A DNA stretch of 64,000 bases, from assembly GCF_019145435.1 (NCBI RefSeq), contig NZ_JAHSTS010000002.1, positions 310,001-374,000 of the forward strand. The letters are read 5' to 3'. The translations under genes and the position numbers were made by a program. Position 1 is the first letter of the stretch. Each line of letters starts with the position of its first letter. Origin of the DNA: Pseudomonas ekonensis (GTDB lineage Bacteria > Pseudomonadota > Gammaproteobacteria > Pseudomonadales > Pseudomonadaceae). Positions 43,790 to 52,563 of this stretch are shown here, one piece after another. The notes under the pieces are model-generated. The model saw only the letters and a program-made list of their open reading frames with translations. It ran no database searches and was not told where the DNA came from.

Positions 43790-44791
43790 TCAAAGGATTT
43801 GTGCGAATACGGCGGCGGCATCCTCGACTCGGCCGGTCTTCGCAAGCTGCTTCACAGCGGCTGTGCGACCGTCCGGCTCGCCTTTTGCCGTCACGCCTGG
43901 CTTGACCACTCGCTGAGGGAGCTCCTGCACCTTCTTGGCTTGCACTTTGGCATTGGCCATCAGTTGGTCATAGAGCATCGCCTTACGCGCAATCAGCACG
44001 TGCCTGTGGTCGGCGATTGACGAAATCTCCTCATCACCGAAGCCCTGCTCTTGCAGGAATTTGGAGATTGAGGATTGTTCGGCTTTAGCCTTTGCGCCGT
44101 CCTTCCAGTCCGGGAGCTTGGCGAGAAGTTCTTCCCGCTGCTGGGTCAGGTAGTCTTGGTTGGCCTGGGCCTGTTCGGCTTGGAACTGCTCGGCGAGCTT
44201 GTGCTGTTCCGAAAGGTTGTGCTGGTACAGCGCTTGTCTCTGCTGAAAGAGATGCTGCTGCTTCAGGAACTCCATCGGATCCGACTCGCGAAGCGCGTTC
44301 CAGTCGATTTGGTTCTGCTGCTCGAGGACGCCTTCGAGTTGGATCGCCATGCGCTGGAGCTCGCCATGGTACTGCTGGCGCTCCTGGTTGGCTTTCTGCT
44401 TATCGGCGTCCGCTTCTTTACGCTGGGCTGCGGCCTCCATCGTCTTGCGGGTGTAGTCCGACTGACGCTGATAGCCGTTCTTCAGCTCGTCGAGGCTGAC
44501 CTCGACTTCCTTCCCGTCGATCTTGACGGTGAACTTCGGTTGCTCTTCTTCCTGGCCGTCGTCGGCCTGATCCTCGACATCGTCGATCGGCGCATCTGCT
44601 GTGGCTTCAATCGAGGGCTGATGCTCCTCCTGACCCTGCTCTTCCGATTGCGCCTCAGGCTGCTGCGGCTCAAGCAAAGCAGCGAAGGCCGCAGCGCCTG
44701 AGTTCACGTCAAGCGCACCGCCAAGGTCGCCGCCATCGCCGGCTTCGCTCATCAGGAAATTGCCGAGCGAGCGATGAATGAACTGATTCAT
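43790..44791 (-). CDS. Scaffolding protein
   Basis: 333 aa, acidic N-terminal third (EEQGQEEHQPSIEATADAPI) and a Gln/Glu-rich coiled-coil middle (QQRQALYQHNLSEQHKLAEQ). Located between portal and capsid genes, the normal place for scaffold. A FTVKIDGKEVEVSLDELKNG segment is shared with known phage scaffold-like proteins. Confidence 0.75.
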   Translation of the reverse strand: MNQFIHRSLGNFLMSEAGDGGDLGGALDVNSGAAAFAALLEPQQPEAQSEEQGQEEHQPSIEATADAPIDDVEDQADDGQEEEQPKFTVKIDGKEVEVSLDELKNGYQRQSDYTRKTMEAAAQRKEADADKQKANQERQQYHGELQRMAIQLEGVLEQQNQIDWNALRESDPMEFLKQQHLFQQRQALYQHNLSEQHKLAEQFQAEQAQANQDYLTQQREELLAKLPDWKDGAKAKAEQSSISKFLQEQGFGDEEISSIADHRHVLIARKAMLYDQLMANAKVQAKKVQELPQRVVKPGVTAKGEPDGRTAAVKQLAKTGRVEDAAAVFAQIL

Positions 44792-44851
44792 TGATTGTCC
44801 CCTGTGGGATTCATTTGCGAATGATTACGGAGCGGCCGGTGAGGATGGCCT

Positions 44852-45142
44852 TCAGAGCGGCAAGATCTCGCGCACTCGGTCGAGAGCGGACTTCTTGTGG
44901 ATTCTCTCCACTTCCGCCAACTTGCCCGTCTCCAGGCTGCTCTGGAGCGCCGCTTTCAACTTGCGCAGCAGCTGCAGGGACAGGTAGATCTTTTCCCTTC
45001 CTTCCACGTCTCGCGCCGGTGATGTTTGCCATGCTTCTGTCAACTCCCGTTCGATGCCGTCGAAGGCCCGATTGAACTGCTCATTCTCCAGGCACTCGCG
45101 GGCGCGGTTGCCGTCGTATATCCGTTGCTCAATCGTTGCCAT
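44852..45142 (-). CDS. Small phage protein between portal and scaffold
   Basis: 96 aa, helical and charged (RARECLENEQFNRAFDGIER, LSLQLLRKLKAALQSSLET). Overlaps the portal gene end by 14 bp. Position and size match small head-assembly factors, but the function is unknown. The alternative frame at 44811-45032 is not supported. Confidence 0.65.
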   Translation of the reverse strand: MATIEQRIYDGNRARECLENEQFNRAFDGIERELTEAWQTSPARDVEGREKIYLSLQLLRKLKAALQSSLETGKLAEVERIHKKSALDRVREILPL

Positions 45143-47417
45143 TACCGGCTCCGTTCTCTTCGAATTTCTGGGCTGAGCTCATCTGCGCAGCGCTCAAGGT
45201 GGTCTGCTGGCTGATCTGGGCAACGGCGATCTTGGTCTCGGCGTCAAGTTCTGCCTTCCATCGGTCGAAATCGAGCTGCATTGCAAGCTGCTGGGTCTTC
45301 TGCTCGTCCTTCAGCGCCTCGAGCTGGGCCTGCTGCTGGCTCTGGAGCGTCTTCTGGTCGGCCTCGACCTGCTGACGGTTGGCGTCCACCTGGGCCTGCA
45401 TGCCCATGCGAGCCTGCTCGAGCTGCAGCTCGTGATTGCGCTTGGCCTCGTCGAGCGCCGCGGCGTGCTGCAGCTCCATCTGCTTGAGTTGGGTGCTCGC
45501 CTGAAGCTTCGCCTGCTCGATCTGCATCTGCGCCTGGGCCTTCATCTGATCAGGGTCAGGCTTGTCCTGCGGCGGCTGCTTGCTCGGATCCGTGAAGAAT
45601 TTGTCGGCGTTCTTGAACCCGAGTTGCTTGGTTAGCTCGGTTGCCGAGTGATAGATGTTCTCCGGCGTCGCGATGCCGATCTGAAGGCCCTGCGCCTGCG
45701 CCTGGCCGAGCATGGTCAGGTGCTGGATCTTCTGATCCTTGTTGCCCATGCCGATGCCGACATTGATGCATACGTCGAACTGGTTGCTCCATTCGCGCGG
45801 GTCGATCGGCACCCACCCGCCAGTCAGTTTCACGATCTGCTCTTTCTGCTGGTACTGGCAGACAAGCTTCAGGATCAGCTTGAACAGGTCGACATAGCCC
45901 TCAGAAAAGTTGCGGGCGATCAGGTCGAGCCGCATGTCGGCGCGGTTGGTCAGCACATTGACGCCGGTCGCCGTGTCGTTCAGCGAACCCTGATCATTGC
46001 CTTGGCTGTACCGCGTCCAGCCGGTCTTGTTCTCCAAGTCCTGCTGCATGTACTCCATCATCTGCATGGAACTGCCAATATCTGGTGCGCCCTGGTCGAG
46101 ACGGCCAACCGCTCCTGGTTGCTTAATCCGCACGACGCCACCCGGGCGCGAGGTAAGAAGGTCATCTAGGTTGACTTGGTTCTCCAAAGCGAAATACCGA
46201 CCGTTGACGGCAAGGTACATGTTGTCGAGCTGGGCCCGGAGGATGCTGGTCTTGGTCTTCTGGCTCTCCATGGCCAGGTCTGCAATTGACAGGCCAAAGA
46301 ACTCATGGGGCAGCGGTACTGGGGTGATCGACACGAACGGGACGACGTCCACCGCCTCGTTGTCCAGCAGTTCGTTGCCGGCCATCGTGACCTTGCGCAG
46401 CTCGGCGATGCCATCGCCGTCGAAGTCGCAACGCATATAGGCCTCCAGCACCCAGATGAGCTCCTGGCTCTCTTCGGTCTGGCCGTAGTTGTCCGCGTAG
46501 GCGTTCTCGTCGTTCCAACTGCGGCGCTGGATGCGCTCGTAGTTCATCGCGGCGCCGGCGTCCTGTGAGGTCAGCTGCTCGACGTCCTTGTAGCCCATGG
46601 ATTTCAGTTCGGAGCGGGTGCGCTGCACGCGGTGGCCAACGAAGCGGGCCAGTTGGATGTCGTCGCGGGCATCCCGGGAGATCAAGAACTCCTCCGGCGG
46701 CACATTGTCGATGCAGACCTTGCCGCCAGACTTGGTGCGCTTGCAGACGACGTCATAGACCATCTTGGGAGGCTGCGACTCGATCATCTTGATCTGCTGC
46801 TGCACCTGCGGGGCCGACTGCGGCTGCGCCTGGGCCTGCTGCAGAAGCTGCATGATGGCCTGCTGGCGCTGCTCCATGTCATCCTCGTCGATCGAGGTGG
46901 AGCTTTCGGTGATCTCTATCTCGTCGTCTTCGGTCAGGTTGACCAGTTCAACCTCTGATAGTCCGCGGTATTCCTCGCGCGTCTCTTCGGTGCGCGTGTC
47001 CCACCAGACCTTGACGATGCCGTTCTTCTGCAGCAGCGCGTCCTTCATCCAGGTGTACGCGATGCGGTGTCCGTTGTTCTTCTTGTAGAAGAGGTAATTG
47101 ACGTATTCGGTGGCCTGCTCGGCCTTCTGCTCATCGCCAGGCTTGGTCGCCTCGAACTCGGCCACGGTGTCAGAGCCGACGAACGTCACCATCAACTGAG
47201 GCAGCATGGATTCGATGGTATCGCGCACGTCGGTGGACACGACAGAAGAGCGCCCGTCGATCTCCGGCGGCGACAGATCGCCAACCGGCATGCCGAGGTA
47301 GTAGTACATCGATTTCTGCCGCGCATTGCTCAGCTTCGACGACGAATACCCAAGCGCCTGGCGCATCTCGGCCCCGACCAGGGCTTTGAGTTCGTCCTCG
47401 GTCAGACCCTTTGCCAT
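45129..47417 (-). CDS. Portal protein
   Basis: 762 aa, in the podovirus portal size range. DGRSSVVSTDVRDTIESMLP, FDGDGIAELRKVTMAGNELL, and TGWTRYSQGNDQGSLNDTAT are typical portal stretches. The C-terminal 200 residues are a long Gln-rich coiled coil (barrel extension into the head). It forms the dodecameric DNA gate and terminase dock. Confidence 0.85.
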   Translation of the reverse strand: MAKGLTEDELKALVGAEMRQALGYSSSKLSNARQKSMYYYLGMPVGDLSPPEIDGRSSVVSTDVRDTIESMLPQLMVTFVGSDTVAEFEATKPGDEQKAEQATEYVNYLFYKKNNGHRIAYTWMKDALLQKNGIVKVWWDTRTEETREEYRGLSEVELVNLTEDDEIEITESSTSIDEDDMEQRQQAIMQLLQQAQAQPQSAPQVQQQIKMIESQPPKMVYDVVCKRTKSGGKVCIDNVPPEEFLISRDARDDIQLARFVGHRVQRTRSELKSMGYKDVEQLTSQDAGAAMNYERIQRRSWNDENAYADNYGQTEESQELIWVLEAYMRCDFDGDGIAELRKVTMAGNELLDNEAVDVVPFVSITPVPLPHEFFGLSIADLAMESQKTKTSILRAQLDNMYLAVNGRYFALENQVNLDDLLTSRPGGVVRIKQPGAVGRLDQGAPDIGSSMQMMEYMQQDLENKTGWTRYSQGNDQGSLNDTATGVNVLTNRADMRLDLIARNFSEGYVDLFKLILKLVCQYQQKEQIVKLTGGWVPIDPREWSNQFDVCINVGIGMGNKDQKIQHLTMLGQAQAQGLQIGIATPENIYHSATELTKQLGFKNADKFFTDPSKQPPQDKPDPDQMKAQAQMQIEQAKLQASTQLKQMELQHAAALDEAKRNHELQLEQARMGMQAQVDANRQQVEADQKTLQSQQQAQLEALKDEQKTQQLAMQLDFDRWKAELDAETKIAVAQISQQTTLSAAQMSSAQKFEENGAGNGND

Positions 47418-47426
47418 GTCTTGCCC

Positions 47427-48686
47427 TTATGCGTTGTTGAGCTTGCGGTAGTTGAGCTGGCCGCCCCATTCGTCGTTGCTGAGCTGGTCAGAGACGACGG
47501 CCAGGTAGCGCATGACGTCAGCGCCGTGGCTGTACTCGTCGTGCAATGGGGCACCTGGTTCATTGGTTTGCTGGTTGATCTGCCTGCGGTAGCGCTTGAG
47601 GCACTCGACCAGCCTTGCCGTACGGTCACGGTTGAAGTATGTGCGCGGGAATACTTCCCTGACGCGGTTGATGCCCTGCTCGACGTGCATGTTCGGCACT
47701 GGCATCACTGACCAGCCAAGCTGCTGCATAACCTCGGCGTCTGACTTGCCGCTCTGATGACGCTTGTGGTAGCCGTCGTGCGGCAGGTAGACGTGACCCC
47801 AATTGATCGGCTGGCCATCCAGGTCAAGCCCCTTCAGCTCCGCGCTATACTCGGCCAGCGTGCGCTGATGGCCTTCGATGTAGTGAATGATGCGGATCTC
47901 GCCGGCGACCTTCTGCGCCAGGATGATCGTCATAGCGTCATTCCAGCCCAGGTCGAAGATGACGTGGGTCTTCAGCAGCCCGTCGTGCGGCACATTGGAG
48001 ATGCGCGACTCCGCCTGGCTCATCTGCTCGAAGTAAATGGCGCCTTCGACGGCCGGCATGCATTTCCCTTCCCAGATGTGAGCGTACTGCTCGGGCTTCA
48101 TGGTCGCCTGCGCGTGCAAGCGCTCTTGCTCAAGCACGGCCGGGAACCATGGATTGTCGTTGTAGTTCATCAGCACCGACATGCAGTCGGGCGGAGGCTT
48201 GATCACGAAGCGCTGATGCGTCTCGTCAGACTCAAGCTGCGGGTTGTAGGAAACCCAGATCTCCGATTCAGGCTTGCGGATGGTCGGGAGCAATACGTCC
48301 CAACTCTTCTTGACCACCGCGTGGGCCTCTTCAATCCAGACGATGTCTACACCCTCGTAGGACTTGATCGAATCGACCGTGTGTTGCTGCAGGCCGGCGA
48401 AACTGAACTCAGTCCCGTTCCTGCCTTTGATGTAAGCCTGCTGGACATCGTAGAAGCCGCTGAGCGATAGGCTGACGATCTGGTCTGCCAGCAGCTTGTG
48501 CACCGAGTCGGCGATGCTTTTCTGGATTTCCCTGGTGCACAGGATGCGCATCGGCTTCTGCGCGCCGAGGATCAGCAGCGCCCTGGCAAAGCTCCAAGAC
48601 TTACTGCTACCACGGCCACCTCTTGCCACCTTATAGCGGTGCGGCTCGAACAGGAAAGCGAGCTTGTCCGGGAACTCAATTGCCAT
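47427..48686 (-). CDS. Terminase large subunit, PBSX/terminase-3 type
   Basis: 419 aa. Walker A GGRGSSKS at 23-30, Walker B VDIVWIEE at 113-120, nuclease Asp residues in HVIFDLGWNDA (245, 250) and C-terminal HDEYSHGADVMRY. ATP-driven motor and nuclease for packaging. Overlaps terS by 11 bp. The family often uses headful packaging, though this cannot be read here. Confidence 0.9.
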   Translation of the reverse strand: MAIEFPDKLAFLFEPHRYKVARGGRGSSKSWSFARALLILGAQKPMRILCTREIQKSIADSVHKLLADQIVSLSLSGFYDVQQAYIKGRNGTEFSFAGLQQHTVDSIKSYEGVDIVWIEEAHAVVKKSWDVLLPTIRKPESEIWVSYNPQLESDETHQRFVIKPPPDCMSVLMNYNDNPWFPAVLEQERLHAQATMKPEQYAHIWEGKCMPAVEGAIYFEQMSQAESRISNVPHDGLLKTHVIFDLGWNDAMTIILAQKVAGEIRIIHYIEGHQRTLAEYSAELKGLDLDGQPINWGHVYLPHDGYHKRHQSGKSDAEVMQQLGWSVMPVPNMHVEQGINRVREVFPRTYFNRDRTARLVECLKRYRRQINQQTNEPGAPLHDEYSHGADVMRYLAVVSDQLSNDEWGGQLNYRKLNNA

Positions 48687-49281
48687 TTGGCTTGATGAAG
48701 CTGATGGTCAGGCTTGCATCGGCTGAATCGCCGCCGTCTGGGAGCGTGTCGAGGCTGTATGCCTGACGCTCAAGGAGGATCAGCGTCTTTAGCGTCTCGC
48801 TGAGCTCTTTCATCACCTTGCTGCGCCCTGGCAGCCCCGCAACCTTCTGAGCGATCTCCAGCAGCGATGATGGGCCTTCTGTATCTGCAAGCTGGTCAAT
48901 CAGCTCACGTAGCGTCCCGTTATCGTCTGTCATCGCCTCCAGCTCATCCAGAAGCTTATTGGCGAGCCGGCGCGAACGGCTGATGTCTGTTCGGTGGCCA
49001 AGCCGAACATTCGCAATGGCCTGAGCGTTGGCATCAATGACACTGCGATCTGTTACGGCGCGGTCGGCTGTAACAGATTCTGTAACAAGCTGCCGTGTAA
49101 CAAGGTCTTCGGCCTTGGCCTTGATCTTGGCCGCAAGATCTTGAGTCCATCCAAGCTTCTTGGCACGGCGAGCGATCGCCATGTGATTCGAGCCAGGGCA
49201 AGCAGCAGCAATCTCCCTGAGCGAAAGCACACCGGCCCGGTAGAGCTGCTCAACGCGCTCCCAGTCAGGTTGATCGGCCAT
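48676..49281 (-). CDS. Terminase small subunit
   Basis: 201 aa. N-terminal HTH-like segment (VEQLYRAGVLSLREIAAACP, MAIARRAKKLGWTQDLAAKI) and a helical oligomerisation domain. Immediately upstream of and overlapping terL. AAGGA precedes the ATG. Recognises the packaging site. Confidence 0.82.
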   Translation of the reverse strand: MADQPDWERVEQLYRAGVLSLREIAAACPGSNHMAIARRAKKLGWTQDLAAKIKAKAEDLVTRQLVTESVTADRAVTDRSVIDANAQAIANVRLGHRTDISRSRRLANKLLDELEAMTDDNGTLRELIDQLADTEGPSSLLEIAQKVAGLPGRSKVMKELSETLKTLILLERQAYSLDTLPDGGDSADASLTISFIKPNGN

Positions 49282-49293
49282 GCTTAATCCTTG

Positions 49294-49452
49294 CTATTCG
49301 ATTTCGCGGTAACGCGTGACTTGCTTGGCCTGGGCGCGGATCACGTCCGTGTCGACCTCAAGGCCGGCAATGTAGGCGAATATGTAGACGGTGCGGACAT
49401 AGGTTCTGAACCACCATGGAAGGTAGGCTTTGGCCTTGATCTGCCTTGGCAT
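49294..49452 (-). CDS. 52-aa protein between holin and terminase
   Basis: Opens MPRQIKAKAYLPWWFRTYVR, has an aromatic hydrophobic centre (TVYIFAYIAGL) and a charged tail. It starts one base after the holin stop. Could be a membrane-associated lysis or packaging accessory; no family recognised. Confidence 0.5.
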   Translation of the reverse strand: MPRQIKAKAYLPWWFRTYVRTVYIFAYIAGLEVDTDVIRAQAKQVTRYREIE

Positions 49453-49453
49453 G

Positions 49454-49858
49454 TCATTGGCCGCCGGTGACTGTCTTCTTCAGGTCTTGCAGGTCTGTAG
49501 CCAATTGGGCCAGATCCTTGTCCTTGCGGTTCTCGGCCCACTTGAACCAAGCACGCACCAGAACCCATGCTGGGAGTCCGCAGACGAAGATCACGCCGCC
49601 GAGGGCGATCAGGCCGATGTCGTCGTTCGCCCAGGCCGCAAGACCAAACCAGCGCACCACGAAGGCACCCCCGCAGATGCTGGATACCGTCGTGCTGATG
49701 ATCGCCACAACGAACTCGCGAACCGTCTTGGGGAGTGTCATCGCCATGACGACCACTGCAGCCAGCACAGCCACGAAGCCGAAGGCGCCGAGCTTGTACA
49801 GAGCGATACCACCTACAGCGGTCAATGGGCCTGGCTCTGACATGGCTTGGTCTCTCAT
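49454..49858 (-). CDS. Holin-like membrane protein
   Basis: 134 aa from the ATG at 49858 (GAGG upstream). Three transmembrane segments (LYKLGAFGFVAVLAAVVVMA, STTVSSICGGAFVVRWFGL, LIALGGVIFVCGLPAWVLVR) and a charged coiled tail (ENRKDKDLAQLATDLQDLKK). Topology of a class I holin. It is far from the endolysin gene, ahead of terminase, as in many Pseudomonas phages. Confidence 0.7.
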   Translation of the reverse strand: MRDQAMSEPGPLTAVGGIALYKLGAFGFVAVLAAVVVMAMTLPKTVREFVVAIISTTVSSICGGAFVVRWFGLAAWANDDIGLIALGGVIFVCGLPAWVLVRAWFKWAENRKDKDLAQLATDLQDLKKTVTGGQ

Positions 49859-49937
49859 AAGCGCCTCGTGGGTCTCGGCGGGTGGAATAAAAAAGGCCGT
49901 GGTGAACGGCCAAGCGCTGGAGGGGCAGCGATGAAAC

Positions 49938-50013
49938 TGGTGCCGCCTCAAGGATTCGAACCTTGTGTCGTCTCGTTACGAGCGAGCTGCATCGCCATCA
50001 ATGCTTAAGCGGC
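49938..50013 (-). tRNA. tRNA-Thr(CGT), phage-encoded
   Basis: A 76-nt cloverleaf on the minus strand: acceptor GCCGCTT/AGGCGGC, D-stem GCAT/ATGC, anticodon loop CTCGTAA with CGT at 49978-49980, five-base variable loop, T-arm CAAGG-TTCGAAT-CCTTG, A73 and encoded CCA. Deviations: A8 with T14 in place of T8/A14, G21, and a G-A pair at 27-43. Reads ACG codons. Confidence 0.82.
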
Positions 50014-50019
50014 AGAAAC

Positions 50020-50047
50020 AAAAAAGCCCCGCACTATGGCGAGGCTT
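50020..50047 (-). terminator. Leftward terminator ahead of the tRNA
   Basis: AAGCCTCGC-CATAGT-GCGGGGCTT then T-run on the minus strand; nine-base-pair stem. Probably one of the sites read through with the antiterminator. Confidence 0.7.
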
Positions 50048-50063
50048 GGAGAAATCAATGTGA

Positions 50064-50366
50064 TCAACGAAGGAATGGATTGTCCCGAAGAGCTCGTTTT
50101 TTGTCGAGTTGCTCAAGCAGATCATGACCTGCCAAAGTAACCCTTGTGACATACGGTCCGTCCTGCCCGTTACTAAGCTTGAGATATCCACCATCCTCCA
50201 AGAGCAAGAGATGGCCTTGAACTAGCGAATCCGGCCATTCTTTAGCCTCGTCCTCTGTCAAATTGGCAGTAAAGTCAGTTGCACATAAATTAAGCCTCCA
50301 ATCTAAAGGCTCGGCTTCAGTACAACGCTTCAGAATCGCGTGAAAAACTCGATCATTCTTGACCAC
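50064..50366 (-). CDS. DUF2513-like small phage protein
   Basis: 100 aa from the GTG at 50366 with GGAGGGG upstream; the longer reading to 50480 would run through a terminator hairpin and is rejected. The pattern HLLLLEDGGYLKL...RVTLAGHDLLEQLDKKRA resembles the winged-helix-like DUF2513 family. Role unknown; placed just after the Q gene. Confidence 0.5.
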   Translation of the reverse strand: MVKNDRVFHAILKRCTEAEPLDWRLNLCATDFTANLTEDEAKEWPDSLVQGHLLLLEDGGYLKLSNGQDGPYVTRVTLAGHDLLEQLDKKRALRDNPFLR

Positions 50367-50420
50367 TCGATGCCCCTCCAATATCCGATTAGGGGCCGAG
50401 AATATTTCATAGTTCTCAAA

Positions 50421-50450
50421 CAAAAAAGCCCAACGCACTGGCCGGGCTTT
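50421..50450 (-). terminator. Leftward terminator downstream of Q
   Basis: AAGCCC-GGCCAGTGCGTT-GGGCTT and T6 on the minus strand, between Q and the 100-aa gene; candidate site of Q-dependent antitermination (inference). Confidence 0.75.
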
Positions 50451-50522
50451 CTCTGGGGGGCGCGCTTTAAATCTGAACACGGTGACATGAAATCAGTTCG
50501 TTATCCGCGTGGAAAGACTTTT

Positions 50523-50912
50523 TTACGCTGCCTCACGGATCGTCTCCAAAGCCGAGTCAATCCAAGCGACACCAGCCTTGATGACTTCCCTCGCTTTTGC
50601 CTCGCCCATGTCGTTCCCCCTTGCGATGCGCAAGGCCGTCCATTTGGCACCGAAGTAAAGCCAGATAAAGTCTCCCATCTGCTGATCCCGCTTCGTCAAT
50701 CGCGCGACGGCTCCATCCAATACTAGGGCCAGGTCATCGGTCACTGAATACTCCTTTATCCCCTCGTGGCACTGCGTATGATCACGCATCAAAGCATGGA
50801 GCGGGGAAATGTAATGCGGGACACCCATTCCATCCATTCGCCAAAAGCCCCACTGCTCCAGAAGCCACTCGGTGTCCCCCAACGGTTTGCCAACGTACGT
50901 TCGTTTCTTCAT
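50523..50912 (-). CDS. Antitermination protein Q-like
   Basis: 129 aa. EYSVTDDLALVLDGAVARLT, FIWLYFGAKWTALRIARG and KAREVIKAGVAWIDSAL are typical of the phage AntitermQ family. It lets RNA polymerase read through terminators into the late genes, and it is the last gene before the hairpins and late block. ATGA overlap with the preceding gene. Confidence 0.8.
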   Translation of the reverse strand: MKKRTYVGKPLGDTEWLLEQWGFWRMDGMGVPHYISPLHALMRDHTQCHEGIKEYSVTDDLALVLDGAVARLTKRDQQMGDFIWLYFGAKWTALRIARGNDMGEAKAREVIKAGVAWIDSALETIREAA

Positions 50913-51199
50913 GCGGCTTTCCTCGGGTCTGGATCGCTCAGGCCGAACAGGTCGCGGAGCAGCCGGCCAGCAGGTTGGCTTTTAGCATTTCCCTCGATCA
51001 ACCATCGCTGCCCGAAGTCATGGAAGCCAATCTGGGCGCGGGTGCCATGCCAGCTGGCGACCATATCCAATAGATACGCAAGAGCCGTCGGCCCGCCTAT
51101 CTTGACCTTGGCCAGCTCCTCGCCGGCGACCTTCAAAAACTGCCGCTCCAGGTCACTCATGCTCTTACGCGGAAGCATTGCGGCAACTTGACCAATCAT
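50909..51199 (-). CDS. Small phage protein before Q
   Basis: 96 aa, helical with a hydrophobic core (AVALAYLLDMVASWHG-like region, FGQRWLIEGNAKSQPAGRLL). Overlaps both neighbours by ATGA junctions. Nin-region-like position; function unknown. Confidence 0.6.
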   Translation of the reverse strand: MIGQVAAMLPRKSMSDLERQFLKVAGEELAKVKIGGPTALAYLLDMVASWHGTRAQIGFHDFGQRWLIEGNAKSQPAGRLLRDLFGLSDPDPRKAA

Positions 51200-52563
51200 T
51201 TAGCACTCCTCCTGTACTTGCTGGCGAACGGACGATTCATCTCGACCTCCTCATCGGACGGATAAGAACTGCTGCAAAAATTGACGAACCTGGCGTATTG
51301 GCCCTGTTGCTGGACGAGGCAAGATCCGATCGGAGCGTGCCTGCACTTGGGCATGATCAACTGGGTGACTCCGTTCTGGCCTTCCTCAGAGTCGTTGTCG
51401 CGATGAACAAGGATGATGCAGTGGGCGTCCGCCTCTATCTGTCCCGAGTCACGAAGATCCGAGGCGGTTGGCTTCTTGCCTGGACGCCTCGTGGGCTCGC
51501 GGTTGAGCTGCGCCAACAAGATCACCGGCACTTCTAGCTCCTTGGCGATATTGACGATGCCGGTCGAGATTCTGCCGAGCTCCAATGTTCGGTTGAGTGC
51601 CTTAGTGTCCGAGCCAATTAGGCCGATGTAGTCGATCACAATCACATCGAGACCGTGCGCCCGCTGCGCCTGGCGGGCAATGTTGCGGATGCGCGCGACA
51701 GTCAGGCCTGGCTTGTCACAGACGAACAGTGGCGCATCGACGATCTTCTGAACCGCCGCGGTGAGCCGTGGCCAGTCCTCATCCTGCAGGCTGCCGTCAT
51801 CAATCCGCTTAAGGTCGATACCGCCCAGAGACGCCAGCGCACGGTTGCCGAGTTCCTCCTCAGGCATCTCGAGAGAGAACACCAGCCCGACGCCTGCCCC
51901 GCTACAAGCGATGTGCTGGGCGATCTGCAGGCCAAGCGTTGTCTTACCGCTGCCCGGCTGGCCGGCAACGATGGTCACGGTCTTCTTGCGCAGCCCGCGG
52001 ATCATCTTGTCCAGATCTATCAAGCCGGTCGACAAACCTGACTCAGCGGCGCCGTTGAACTTGGCGTCGATGACGTCAACGTTCCGAGCCACCACCTGGG
52101 CCATGCGCTTGTAGTCAGGCTCACCGGTCTGCAGATCTCGCAGATCCGCCATTGCCTGCTGGGCGCTGGCGATGATGTCCCCTACTGGCCGGTTCTCGGT
52201 GGCCAACTCGCGTACCGCATCGGCAGCATCCACCAGTCGGCGCAGCACTGCTCGCTCCGTCACAACCTTGGCATAGGCCTTCCAGTTGGCCGTGCTAGGG
52301 GTGTTGCGCGCCAGTTCGGCGGCGTAGCCCATCGTCCTGGCTCCGCTCGGCAGGTACTCTGCGAAGTCATGCAGCGTCACGGCGTCGATGGGGCTGCCGG
52401 CGGCGTGGCACTTTCCCATAACCTGGAATAGCGCGGCGTTCTCCGGGTCATGAAAATCGGCCACCGATACCTGGCTGGTGATTGCGTCGAACAGGTCGCC
52501 GTTCACCAGCACGGCACCCAGCAAGGCTTGCTCTGCCTCATCGCTGAACAGTTCCCTGGTCAT
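51196..52563 (-). CDS. dnaB: Replicative DNA helicase, DnaB family
   Basis: 455 aa. N-terminal domain EAEQALLGAVLVNGDLFD, P-loop GQPGSGKTT at 201-209, DVIVIDYIGLIG and QLNREPTRRPGKKPTASDL give the RecA-fold helicase. Phage-encoded copy loaded by the DnaC-like protein next to it (52560). ATGA overlap with the loader stop. Confidence 0.92.
   Translation of the reverse strand: MTRELFSDEAEQALLGAVLVNGDLFDAITSQVSVADFHDPENAALFQVMGKCHAAGSPIDAVTLHDFAEYLPSGARTMGYAAELARNTPSTANWKAYAKVVTERAVLRRLVDAADAVRELATENRPVGDIIASAQQAMADLRDLQTGEPDYKRMAQVVARNVDVIDAKFNGAAESGLSTGLIDLDKMIRGLRKKTVTIVAGQPGSGKTTLGLQIAQHIACSGAGVGLVFSLEMPEEELGNRALASLGGIDLKRIDDGSLQDEDWPRLTAAVQKIVDAPLFVCDKPGLTVARIRNIARQAQRAHGLDVIVIDYIGLIGSDTKALNRTLELGRISTGIVNIAKELEVPVILLAQLNREPTRRPGKKPTASDLRDSGQIEADAHCIILVHRDNDSEEGQNGVTQLIMPKCRHAPIGSCLVQQQGQYARFVNFCSSSYPSDEEVEMNRPFASKYRRSAK

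Noticed and set aside
44811..45032. A minus-strand ORF overlapping the 96-aa gene in another frame
   Set aside because: No ribosome site and disordered composition; the 44852-45142 frame has natural helical composition and couples to the portal gene.
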